Positions 36,185 to 47,532 of a stretch of 64,000 bases of DNA are shown piece after piece. The position numbers and the translations under genes were made by a program. The notes beneath the pieces were generated by a model. It was not told where the DNA came from. It saw only the letters and a program-made list of their open reading frames with translations, and did not search any database. Each line of letters starts with the position of its first letter. The stretch's first letter is position 1. Origin of the DNA: Mauremys mutica (Eukaryota; Chordata; Testudines; Geoemydidae); the NCBI RefSeq assembly GCF_020497125.1, contig NC_059072.1, positions 301,462,781 to 301,526,780 of the forward strand. Direction: 5' to 3'.

Positions 36185-37663
36185 TGTAGAAGAGTCAACA
36201 TGGCTTTTGTAAAGGGAAATCATACTTCACCAATCTACTAGAATTCTTTGAGGGGTCAACAAGCATGTGGACAAGGGGAAGCCAGTGGATATAGTGTACT
36301 TAGATCTTCAGAAAGCCTTTGACAAGGTTCCTCACCAAAGGCTCTTAAGCAAAGTAAGCTGTCATGAGATAGGAGGGAAGGTCCTCTCATGGATCGGTGA
36401 CTGTTTAAAAGATAGGAAACAAAAGGTAGGAATAAATGGTCAGTTTTCAGAATGGAGAGAGGTAAATAGTGGTGTCCCACAGGGATCTGTACTGGGCCCA
36501 GTCCTATTCAATATATTCATAAATGATCTGGAAAAAGGGGTAAACAGTGAGATGGCAAAATTTGCAGATGATACAAAACTACTCAAGATAAGTCCAAAGC
36601 AGACTGTGAAGAGCTACAAAGGGATCTCACAAAACTGGATGATTGGGCAACAAAATGGCAGATTAAATTCAATGTTGATAAATGCAAAGTAATGCACATT
36701 GGAAAACATAATCCTAACTATACAGGTAAAACGATGGGGTCTAAATTAGATGTTACCACTCAAGAAACATCTTGAAGTCACTGTCAATAATTCTCTGAAA
36801 ACATCCACTCAATGTGCAGCAGCAGTCAAAAAAGCAAACAGAATGGTGGGAATCATTAAGAAAGGAATAGATAATAAGACAGAAAATATCATATTGCCTC
36901 TATATAAATCCATGGTAAGCCCACATTTGAATATTGCGTTCATACCTGATTGCCCCATCTCAAAAAAGATAGATTGGCATTGGAAAAGGTTCAGAAAAGG
37001 GCAACAAAAATGATTAGGGGTATGGAACAGCTTCCTTATGAGGAGAGATTAAAAAGACGGGGACTTTTCAGCTTGGAAAAGAGATGACTATATGATAGAG
37101 GTCTATAAAATCATGACGTGTGGAGAAAGTAAATAAGGAAGTATTATTTATTCCTTCTCATAACACAAGAACTAGGGGTCACCAAATGAAATTAATAGGC
37201 AGCAGGCTTAAAACAAAGAAAAGGAAATATTTCTTTACATACAATGCACAGTCAACCTATGGAACTCCTTTCTCATGCATCCGACGAAGTGGGTATTCAC
37301 CCACGAAAGCTCACGCTCCAAAACGTCTGTTAGTCTATAAGGTGCCACAAGACTCTTTGCTCCTTTCCAGAGGATGTTGTGAAGGCCAAGACAATAACAG
37401 GGTTAAAAAAAGAACTAGATAAATTCATGGAGGATAGGTCCATCAATAGCTATTAGCCAGGATGGGCAGGGATGTAAAACCATGCTCTGAAGTGTCCCTA
37501 GCCTCTGTTTGCCAGATGCTGGGAATGGGAGACACGGGATGGATCACTTGATGACTGCCTGTTCTGTTCATTCCCTCTTGGGCACCTGGCATTGCCTACT
37601 GGCAGAAGACAGGATACTGGGCTAGATGGACCATTGCACTGATCTAGTATGGATATTCTTATC
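36185..37663 (+). mobile_element. CR1 LINE, sense copy with RT and 3' end
   Basis: The sense copy runs from the RT start (HGFCKGK at about 36196) through [40 protein letters not shown] and the catalytic FADD (about 36560-36570) to the 3' UTR and the tail near 37663. The FADD aspartates are intact, but frameshifts from about 36690 on break the frame. A SINE piece interrupts it at 37273-37365. Confidence 0.92.
37265..37372 (-). mobile_element. 5'-truncated SINE nested in CR1
   Basis: The SINE body (cgacgaagtgggtattcacc ... caagactctttg) lies between two ctcctttc copies, the duplication being part of the CR1 'gaactccttt' context. The SINE head is missing at the right end. Confidence 0.8.
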
Positions 37664-37771
37664 ACTGAAGTCACTGGCAAAGATGTGAGAGGTAGTGGGA
37701 ACCTGTGAGTTTAAGATGTAGGCAGAAAGTTCTACACAAACTCCTTCATTCTCTGGAATGATAATCTACAG

Positions 37772-38077
37772 CAGGGGCCGGCAACCTTTCAGAAGTGGTG
37801 TACCGAGTCTTCATTTATTCACTCTAAGGTTTCACGTGCCAGTAATACATTTTAATGTTTTTAGAAGGTCTCTTTCTATAAGTCTATAATATATAACTAA
37901 ATTATTGTTGTATGTAAAGTAAATAAGGTTTATAAAATGTTTAAGAAGCTTAATTTAAAATTAAATTAAAACGCAGAGCCCCCCGGACCAGTGGCCAGGA
38001 CCCAGGCAGTGTGAGTGCCACTGAAAATCAGCTTGCGTGCCGCCTTCGGCACGCGTGCCATAGGTTGCCTACCCCTG
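37772..38077. mobile_element. hAT-type MITE (second family), 8-bp duplication
   Basis: 306 bp with termini caggggccggcaaccttt / inverse of ataggttgcctacccctg. Exact duplication atctacag (37764-37771, 38078-38085). The interior is AT-rich, unlike the 6305 family, with a GC-rich right shoulder. Confidence 0.88.
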
Positions 38078-39017
38078 ATCTACAGTATCAAACAAGAACT
38101 CTTATTCACACACTTCATCGAAAGCTAAAGCTTGTTTGTTTTTATGTCTCTAGAGACCCCTAATGTGACATCATATGGAAGAAGGACTAACACCTAACAG
38201 TCATTTCCACTGAATTATTTCATAGTCAATTCTTTGACTGTCAATCAACCTGTCAGATGCTTTAGATCCATTTTGTTTAAATTGTTACTTTTTGACTATT
38301 TTACCCTGAGGGATCTAGATCCAGGATTCACTACTGAGAATGAGGCAGTTATGTAAGTAATGTTTTTGTGAAGAGGAGGAACACGACTGATTTCTCTGAG
38401 GGTTCTCAGTTCTTTTAAGCTTGACAACCTGCTCCAAAATCTCATGCCAAAGCCTGAAACCATGGAGTATGGATCAATTATAATTCATTTAACTTTGGAG
38501 ACACTGAGTGAAATCCTGTAGGCTACACTGATCCCTTCCATAAAACAACTCATATTGCAGGAATCCCTTTTTATTGGCCATTAATGATCTCCTAACCCTT
38601 TTCACAAGAATAGGCATATTCATTCCAGAGTCCAAGCAAAAATTCCAGAATGGACAACTGCATTCTGCCCACCTAAATTCATCCTGAAGTTTAACTGGAT
38701 ACATTCTTCTTCTGTGTTTCTTGTCCTAAACTGCTATGTAATACCCCTGTCTGTTGTTCATGTGCCTACCATGCTTTGTTCCAACATAGATAAATAACAG
38801 CTATCACATTCCACTCTGGTTCAGTGGTAGATTAAATAATTCCTGCTTGTAGATGTCTTTTGGATAAAGTGATATGGAACAGATACAAAGATTCACCTCT
38901 GCTAAATATAAATAAAGCTCAGTATATTAAAATAAAATAAAATATTCACAAATGGTTGTATCAAATACATTAACATATGCAGTAGAATTCCTGTAGCAGT
39001 GAAACAACGCATCAATA

Positions 39018-39232
39018 GGTTTCAGAGTGGTAGCCATGTTAGTCTGTATCAGCAAAGACCACGAGGAGTCCTTGAGGAGTCCTTAGAGACTAACAAATTT
39101 ATTCAGGCATAAGCTTTCGTGGGCTAAAACCCACTTTATCAGATGTATGGAGTGAAAAATACAGTAGCTGGTATATACATACAGCACATGAAAAGATGGG
39201 AGTTGCCTTACCAAGTGGGGGGTCAGTGCTTA
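39018..39232 (+). mobile_element. tRNA-derived SINE, sense copy
   Basis: It begins with ggtttcagagtggtagccat and tgttagtctgtatcagcaaa (head), then ataagctttcgtgggctaaa, then a tail with aagatgggagttgccttacc. It is truncated at the 3' end. Confidence 0.85.
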
Positions 39233-40785
39233 ATGGAACTGTCCTTTCCATAGCACTCATACACATTATTCCTGGCTCGAACCAGCATAATTATTCCACT
39301 CTTAAATTCCAGCAAAATGTTTTCTAAAATACAAATAGACCTAGACCAAAATCCCTAGATATGAACACTTGTGAGCTTTGGGGAAGTTAAGATAGGATAT
39401 TTTTCTCTATACTTGGGCTGAACTCTGTATCCAATCACCTCTGAATCTTCACAGCTAAGACCATAGCCAATAAAAACAAACGGTACATTTATTTTTCTAA
39501 AATCCTTAATTAAATAAAATGCAAACTTATCAAATATAAACTATCATTCTAACTCAGACCCACTTTATAGTCCTTCAAAACAGAATTCAAGCAACTGTTT
39601 TTTAGCAAGTAAATTATGGAGATTGTGGCACCAGTTTTAGGGGCATATTGTCATCTTGATGCATATGGTAGTTACTCGGGCATTGAGTTCCTCAGACACG
39701 TGATTCCTCAGACATCCAGAGGAAAAATTATGCCATAGTCATTAGACTGCCTGTCTTCTTCAAAACATCTATGTAGGTTGCTAGGCATGATTATAGTAGT
39801 GCTCCTGCAGGAGAAATCTACACACTGACAACTGATAAAGACATTTTGTCAGTGGAGTCAATTCAGCTGCTTCTAAGCAAACATAAAAGTAGTATAATCC
39901 TATGTAAAACTGAATTTTCCATAATCCGCCCTTTGCTTTATTATAAAAGGGAAATATTTGTTTCTCCATAAACAGTTACTTGACTGTTTAATGGCTTGTG
40001 TTTTCTGAGATTCCTTAAAAGATATATTAGATTTTTCAAAACATCTCAGAGGAAGTTTAAAAAAATAAAAATAAAAACACTGTTGTTAATTATGTTTATT
40101 TATCAAATAACATATTCTCGGAAGGCAGAAAAAGAAAGGCATCCATATGAAGTGCAAAGCATGAGCTCAATCAGCTGTGATTTTACAATTTAGGTTTTTA
40201 TTTTAAAAATGGCTATTTTATTTCTGATCTCTCAAATAGTACATAGTATAACAAGTTCAGTCAATGGCCATGATTATTAATAATTAATAATGGAGATCTG
40301 GATATAAGCAAATTTTAAAATCCTTCTTGTAGCCTGCAGGGATAACTAAGTGCTTTGACATGCTATGATGATGTATTTTTATAGAGCTAAGGATTAAGGA
40401 CCATTTCTTGCTCCCATTGAAGACAAAAGGATTTGTTTTGCTTTTGAGTTTAATGGCAAATAGGAAAAGATCTGTATTAATTCAATAAAAAAAACAGACA
40501 GAGAAAGAAACAAATATTTCCCTTTATTTGTTTGTATCTGTTTTGCAGACATACTATTAACATTTACATGGACATTAAATAGAGATGAATTATTAGTAAT
40601 TTATAACTACTAAATTTATTGGTAAAATATAATTGTCCATTATTGCAGAAAACAAAACTTCAACCATAAGAGTATCTAGCTTCAAGTATCCCAGGTTGTT
40701 GTTAATTAATTAGCAGCAAAATAAAAGAAAGCAAAAAATGGTTCACAGAGACAAGTATTCTTAATATATATTAGGTTAGCCTTAC

Positions 40786-40937
40786 TCCTTGGCCAGTTGT
40801 ATACTGGTAGGTTTTGCTCCAATGGGTATCCCGTGTTTGTGCAAAGTGCTGATTAAAGTATCGCGCATTTCATTGTTGTAGGAGTCGAAGTCAAACACAT
40901 TTCGAACCACATTTGCAAGTCCTTCATTTGGAAATTT
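40786..40937 (-). CDS. VWA8: VWA8 exon 5 of window
   Basis: This 152-bp exon encodes 50 residues plus two bases, KFPNEGLANVVRNVFDFDSY, NNEMRDTLISTLHKHGIPIG and AKPTSIQLAK. It ends the helical AAA+ lid and begins the linker to the beta-rich middle region. The donor is GA/gtaagg. If this intron is not removed, the reading frame continues as one Glu codon and then TAA, so intron retention would end the protein here. The spliced product joins to exon 6 as ...KELPLP. Confidence 0.96.
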
Positions 40938-41460
40938 CTGCACAGAAACAAAACCCCAACATTTATCTTATTACACACATCTAAGTTATTGCACGTAGTA
41001 AAAATATTTTATATTGTAGTTAGTCTGTATAGTTAAACCGCTAAAGCCAGTTGAGAGAGAAATGTTATGCTTACTTGTCATGAAACAATAAAACAAATGG
41101 TATATTTATTTCCTGGAAAGACAACTTCTGTTTAAATTAACCAAAAACATCTGATTCCTACATCTAAATACTGAGCTCTAGTAGTCATCGTCACAGAGTT
41201 GCTAGATAGAATACAACAGAAACAACAAACACAGAAATTGCAGAACTAACAAGATGGATGTTAAACTTCACTGCCCTATCACTTTGGTTTTTGTTGCATC
41301 TCTCATGCTTTCTTTATACATTATCTAGTTAGATTGTATGATCTTTGAGGCAGGGACCTTATCTTCTTACATGTCTGTAAAATGCTTAGCAAACTATTGG
41401 CAATTTATAAAGTACATACTTTTAAAAATAAAGAATGAATAATGAAGTTAATTTAGGGTG

Positions 41461-41560
41461 GGAGTTGCAAAGGTTTTCAGTGCTGGCCTACCACAGCTCC
41501 CACTGAAGTTGATGGGAGCTGAGGCATGCCAGCACTGAACACTTTTTGAAAATCCCATTG
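41461..41560. repeat. Imperfect-palindrome interspersed repeat
   Basis: Arms like tttcagtgctggcctaccac and the inverse of gcatgccagcactgaacact around cagctcccactgaagttgat / gggagctgag. It is a diverged, non-coding repeat of a type I recall from sauropsid genomes. Confidence 0.55.
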
Positions 41561-42269
41561 TTGGCTGCTCTGGGTGCTGTCTCTCTAGGGGTCCCAGCTT
41601 TCTCTTAAGTGGTCCCTTTCAATTTGACCAGTCCATAAATTCTTAACTTAAACTGAGTCTATCAGCCCTTAAAAACCAGGGCCTGCAGTTTTCTTTTGTC
41701 TCCTTAGAGGCAGCCTGGCATGGGGCTGTTGCCCCTTCTGCTATCCTAGGCCTTTCTGCCTCCCTTTTCCCTCTCTGTTCTCCCTCCTTTATAGCTGGGC
41801 TTGTTTTCTTTATCTGTCACAGATTCGGGTGCATACCTTCATGACTGGCAATTCTGGCAGCTGGGCAAGGGTGCGAGCAGCCTGATAGCCTGTCAGCAGG
41901 GAAGACTCTCCTCTCCCTTTTGCTTGTGCTCAGTACGGGGTTTGTAAACCCCATTTCACCCATCCTTAAGTGACCATGGCTCCATTCCTACAAACACGTA
42001 TGCCCACGCTTAACCTTACCAACATTGTGAGACTACTCATAGTAGTCAAGTTAAGCATATGCGTAAGTGTTTTCAGGGACAAAAAATTCCCAAGGGGCAT
42101 ACTGTGAACCCATCAGTCTTATTTGGTAGCAATTACTCACGTAAGAGTCCCAACTGTGCAAGTAACCACTCACCAGTGGAATAAGGGGTTCACAGTCTGG
42201 CCCCAAACAACTGCCATAGCCACATTACTAGTGCAGATCATATTTTAGTAACTGTCGAAATCTGGGAGT

Positions 42270-43323
42270 TAATTTTAAAACTAATATTAGAATAACCCCC
42301 CCACCAAAAATTCTCATTAGTGTTTTGGCAAGTTGTCCCAATCATCAACTTACTCAAAATCCAGGCATTCAATGCTTTCCCATGTGGGGTAGAGGTGTAT
42401 ATATTATGGTAGATAATATATTAGAATATTAGATTTTTGGCTCCCCACAACCGCATTATAGTGGGGTAGAGGTGTATATATTATGGTAGATAAGGATGTC
42501 ATTAGTAGCAGAGGTATTGGTAGCTGTATATCATTTCATTCTTTGGGCTTTGAGTTAATTTTAAAACAAATGTTTAAACAAATTTTTAAAAAAGATTCAA
42601 AGTAAGTATGTACTAATATTAGAATAACCCCCCCACCAAAAATTCTCATTAGTGTTTTGGCAAGTCGTCCCAATCATTAACTTACTCAAAATCCAGGCAT
42701 TCAATGCTTTCTCATGCTTCCTGAAATCTCCAGTTTCTAAAATAACATGCACATTATGCATACAATATCTAAATCCAACTACACCTCTACCCCACTATAA
42801 CGCAACCTGATATAACACGGGTTTGCATATGGCGCGGTAGCAGCGGGGCTCCGGCGGCGCTTTAAAGGGTTCGGGGCTCCGGGTGCTCCGGGTGCTCCGT
42901 GCCTTTTAAATCCCACTGGAGCCCTGCTGCCCCTACCCCGGGGCTGTGGCAGTGGGGCTCGGGCGGCACTTTAAAGGGCTTGGGGCTCCGGCTGCTGCAG
43001 GGAGCCTCAGGCCCTTTAAATCCTGCTGGAGCCCTGCTGCTGCTATTCTGGGGCTGCAGCAGCGGGGCTCGCTGGCGATTTAAAGGGCCCAGGGCTCTGG
43101 CTGTTGTGGGGAGCCCAAGGCACTTTAAATCACCGCTGAAGCCGCCGTCCCTACCCCGCCGTCCCTACCCTGATATAACGGGGTTTCAGCTATAATGCGG
43201 TAGGGATTGTTGGCTCCCCACGACTGCATTATAGCGGGGTAGAGGTGTATATATTATGGTAGATAAGGATGTCGTTAGTAGCAGAGGTATTGGTAGCTGT
43301 ATATCATTTCATTCTTTGGGCTT
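42270..43323. repeat. Tandem duplication with internal deletion in copy 1
   Basis: Both copies begin with gagttaattttaaaac (about 42268 and 42550). They share the block taatattagaataacccccc to attcaatgctttc (42285-42384 and 42614-42712) and the end block ggtagataaggatgtc to ttctttgggctt (42486-42547 and 43257-43323). Copy 2 contains a full MITE (42782-43247); copy 1 has lost most of it, keeping MITE ends at 42389-42418 and 42436-42478. Confidence 0.8.
42782..43247. mobile_element. Tigger/mariner-like MITE, TA duplication
   Basis: Ends cacctctaccccactataac / inverse of gcattatagcggggtagaggtg (shortened), flanked by TA (42780-42781, 43248-43249). The centre (42841-43165) is a GC-rich tandem triplicate of about 110 bp. 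Related to the element at 52165. Confidence 0.8.
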
Positions 43324-43602
43324 TTCTACCTGGTGATCTAGTGTGTGGCAAGCCCTGGTGTGAAAGTACAGCACACTGGCACGCCACACACTAACTGGCT
43401 GTGTGGACCCTGCTACTGTATGCTAAAAGTTCCACAGCACACTTTGCAATACTCCTGTCTGAAACAGTGGTACATCAAAGCACATGATGGAATTTTTACT
43501 GAATGGTGGCAGGGTCCACATGATCAGATAGTGCATGAAAAGCACTCTACATTCATGCCCTGGCTTGCTTGCTGCGCACTAAATTGCCGTATAGACAAGC
43601 CC
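43318..43602. mobile_element. PIF/Harbinger-like MITE
   Basis: Ends gggcttttctacc / inverse of gtatagacaagccc. The interior carries inverted arms such as cagcacactggcacg and gtgtgtggaccctgc. It has the same terminal style as 23297-23447. A TTT lies on each side rather than TTA, so the duplication is doubtful. The tandem duplication's right edge falls on its left terminus. Confidence 0.6.
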
Positions 43603-45692
43603 TTTCATGTGTGTACCACAGAATACTACATCACTCATATATATAATACATACACAAGAATATGTACTGGAAATTTTGCATATCTGCTATCTATAGAAAA
43701 GGTTGCATTATTACTTAGCTAATTATTTGCTTAGCAAAATATGTAAGTGTGGGATTGTACAAGTCATTCTCTAGCTGCCCCCAACGCATTTAGTGTGGCT
43801 ATTCCTTACTAAATAAAATATAAAAAAGTCCTCTGATAAATGTTCTAAGTTAAGTTGGTTGAAACATTTTAGATAGAATCCCTATGGAAAAAGTTAATTG
43901 ACATTTCTGAACTACTAAACTCCTTTCTACAAATAAGACTTATAGCACTAAATAATTTCACTATCCTGGAATCAAAATAAATATATTGCACAGAAAATAA
44001 TCTACGCATTTATCATGATGTATATCAGGCAGATCCACTGCACACACTATCCAAAATTAAAAGCACAAATATCTATTTATATTGTTACTACTTAGCACAT
44101 AAAACCATCCTGCCTGCAACAAAATTATACTTGGACAACTTCTATATTCTGCAAGATATATTTAATAGATACTGCAGGAAATAGAACTTAGGACTTGTAT
44201 ATACTGTAAATATAACTGAAAAGCATGGTGTGATATATCTTGAACTTTAGAATTTCTGCAAAAGTAAAGCAAATTATCATGTAATTAACAGTACACAGTG
44301 AGTATATTTTGAATAATAAAACAGTAATAATGATGAATAGTTATGGTTATATAGCATTTCTTAGTAATAACTCACATTCTTCCCCTCTATTACAAAGTGT
44401 AACCAGCAAGCTTTCACCAATTTAATTAGTAACTTTCAGTATATGAATATGCTAGAGGATAATGATTAGCCTCACTTGCTCTAAATTTATTGTTTCATGT
44501 AGCTTACAGAGGAAACTGCAAAAGCTTTAATAAATTGACTCAAATGTTATCCGGCCCACCCAATAGTCTCTTTATCCTCTTTTAAACTATTCTGTTTCTT
44601 CTGCCATACATCCCTCATGTCACCAAAACTGATATCTCTGTGCTTCCTGTACCAATATTATATGATATGAACTTTATTTCTTTAGAGGGAGATGATCATC
44701 ACTTTCACAAAAACTGCTCTGAACTAGAGAACTTTTCAATAGGTTCGTCACTTAACTACATTTTAAAAAATTGAGCTCTATTGCTACAAATGGTACAAAT
44801 TCAGCAAATTTTTAATATCTGGCTGGAAAACTGTTTATCAAAAAATGGAACTGACAGTTTACTTGAAGCACAAAATTTGTCTGTCTTTAAAATCATTTAC
44901 TTGATATTGATTTTAAAAAACAGATTAGCAGACAAAATATTGATTCCCCATCAGTACATCCAGTTCTCATTCACGGAGTCTTTCCAATACAAGTAACACT
45001 TCTATGCATGTCTTGGAATACTTTAATATTTTACTCCTAGATTTCTGGTTATTTTTTAAAACAAAAACAGTTTTTGCTTTTAGCAGCTTCATACTGGATA
45101 TATTTTATGCTTAAAGTCATTACATAGTATGGCTTGAAAAAAAAGTACTTTATGTGAATCTAAGCTTATGTGAAGTGTGAATACAGGTACTATTGTAATC
45201 TACTTTAAACTACTCCCATAGCCATTCCCAAAAATAAAGATTAGATGGATTTTCTGTTCACATCAGTGTATACATTCCATGTAGCTTGACATCTTACCAA
45301 ATGTGTTGCTAAAACCACTTTATTGAAGAAACAGCAAGCACAGTAGCAACCTATTAACACTGTATTCTATTATTCAATCTAAAACATTTTACTGAAATGA
45401 TTTTCTCAGCATTAGTTTTCTCAAAGATGCTGAACTGTTATTGGAACACAGTTTAACAGTTTTCCTCAATTCTGCAATCCCTGTATTATGACTGGTTGTG
45501 GGTGACTTATTTTCATAACCTCTATAGGGTTATGTCTCCATAATCACAGAGTATGCATATCGCTGTACTTTGATTGGCTGACAGTCAGAATGCAGAGATT
45601 TTAATAATCACTTGTACTATTACTTCTGATTCATACACTCAAAATTTTCAGGTTTTCTGCTAAAAACAAAGATATTGCCTTAGCTTCTAACC

Positions 45693-46503
45693 CGGGGTGG
45701 GCAAACTACAGCGACCGTCCTGCCCGACCCCTGAGCTCCTGGCCCGAGAGGCTTTTCTCCGGCCCCTTACGTGCTGTCTCCCCTCCCCCACAGCCTCAGC
45801 TCATTTGCCCCGCTGACGGCACAATGCTCTGGGTGGCGGGGCTGTGAGCTCCTGGGGCAGCGCAGCTGCAGAGCCCGGCCTGACCCGGTCACTGTGTTGC
45901 GTGGTGGCGGCATGGCCTGGCTCCAGCTGGGCGGTGCAGCTGTAGTGCCACCAGCCATCGGTGCTCCAGGAGCATGGTAAGGGGACACGGAGCGGGATGG
46001 GGGGGAAGGGGTTGGAGAGAGGGCAGGCGAGTTTGGGATGGTGGTCAGGGGGCGGTGGTGTGGATAGGGGTTGGGGCAGTCAGGGAGGAAATAGGGGGTT
46101 GAATGGGGGCAGGGATCCTGGGGGGCAGTCAGGAAGGAGGGGGGGTTGGATGGGGGCAGCAGGGGGCAGTCAAGGGCAGGGGTTCCAGGGGCAATCAGGG
46201 GAGAGGGAGAAGGGGTGGTTGGATGGGACAGGGGTCTGGGGGGGCCGTCAGGAATGAGAAGAGGGGTTGAATGGGGCGGCAGTGGTCCGGGGGCGGTCAG
46301 GGGACAGGGAGCAGGGGTGTGTGGATGGGGCAGGGATCCTGGGGTGGGGGCCGTCAGGGAACAGGGGTTGGATGGGGCAGGAGTCGAGGAGGGGAGGACA
46401 GATAGAAGGTGGGGGCTGGGCCACGACCCCCTCCCCTAACCGGCCCTCCATACAATTTCTGAAACCCGATGCGGCCCTCAGGCCAAAAATTTGCCCGCCC
46501 ATG
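45693..46503. mobile_element. hAT-like element with G-rich tandem interior
   Basis: 811 bp bounded by the exact duplication ttctaacc (45685-45692, 46504-46511). Termini cggggtgggcaaactac / inverse of aaatttgcccgcccatg resemble the element at 3178. The interior (about 45975-46420) is an irregular array of gggggttggatgggggca-like units with strong G bias on the plus strand. Open frames here arise from composition. Confidence 0.82.
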
Positions 46504-47025
46504 TTCTAACCCCTTTCTGCAGAAGCAGAAAAATTCCAAAATTACATGAAAGAAAACAAAAACACGAGTACAAAGAAAGTGAGGCTGTGTAACTGCTGTG
46601 AAGGAAACTGTTTAACCATATGACTAAATTACCTCTTTCCTTCCTACAGGCCAGCGTTGTTCATTGACTCATTTCCCTCCTTCCTTTCCTCCTCACCCTT
46701 CCCTCCCTGAAGGCTGGCAAGGTCTTTACTCCAGAATAACTATTACATTTTTGTTTACACTAATTGTTTACATTAGGTTAATCCCACCCCCTTCTTTACT
46801 TGCCAGTTTTGAAACACAATTTACTGTAAACTGTCGGACCTCTGCTAAGCAGTAGCAGATGTCAGGGCCTTGAAGATCGGTTTGCATCAAAGGAGGACTC
46901 AGTGATGCAATCTGCATATTTACTCAGTGCAACTTGTTTATTTATACTACATACATTAGTCTTTCTACAGAAGTGGGCACAAATGGCACACAGGCCTCTT
47001 TCGGAAATCTCAGCCCACCAATACC

Positions 47026-47532
47026 CTGTTCCTAGAAAGTATCAGAGGGGTAGCCATGTTAGTCTGGTTCTGTAAAAGCAGCAAAGAATCCTGTGGCACC
47101 TTATAGACTAACAGACGTTTTGCAGCATGAGCTTTCGTGGGTGAAAGCCCACTTCGTCGGATGCAAGAGTGGAAATTTCCAGGGGCAGGTAAATATAAGC
47201 AAGCAAGAAGCAAGCTAGAGATAACGAGGTTAGATCAATCAGGGAGGATGAGGCCCTGTTCTAGCAGTTGAGGTGTGAAAACCAAGGGAGGAGAAACTGG
47301 TTCTGTAGTTGGCAAGCCACACCTCAACTGCTAGAACAGGGCTTCATCCTCCCTGATTGATCTAACCTCGTCATCTCTAGCTTGCTTCTTGCTTGCTTAT
47401 ATTTACCTGCCCCTGGAAATTTCCACTCTTGCATCCGACGAAGTGGGCATTCACCCACGAAAGCTCATGCTGCAAAACATCTGTTAGTCTATAAGGTGCC
47501 ACAGGATTCTTTGCTGCTGTTCCTAGAAAGTA
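47026..47532 (+). mobile_element. Large fold-back SINE dimer with one target duplication
   Basis: The exact duplication ctgttcctagaaagta is at 47026-47041 and 47517-47532. In between, a sense SINE (head tatcagaggggtagcc, body, and long tail to about 47315) is followed by an antisense copy of the body and tail, meeting tail to tail around 47295-47320. The antisense copy lacks the head. The arms are about 200 bp and nearly identical. Confidence 0.92.

Larger units (their letters stand above)
32470..40785 (-). other. VWA8 intron between exons 5 and 6
   Basis: 8,316 bp. Contents: a nested CR1/SINE/MITE cluster (32960-33650), an inverted CR1 pair (35755-37663) with a nested SINE, an hAT MITE (37772-38077) and a SINE (39018-39232). 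The stretches 33660-35750, 38090-39010 and 39240-40780 show no recognisable element. Confidence 0.85.

Noticed and set aside
45767..46509. Gly/Arg-rich open frames
   Set aside because: Produced by the G-rich tandem array in a non-coding mobile element.
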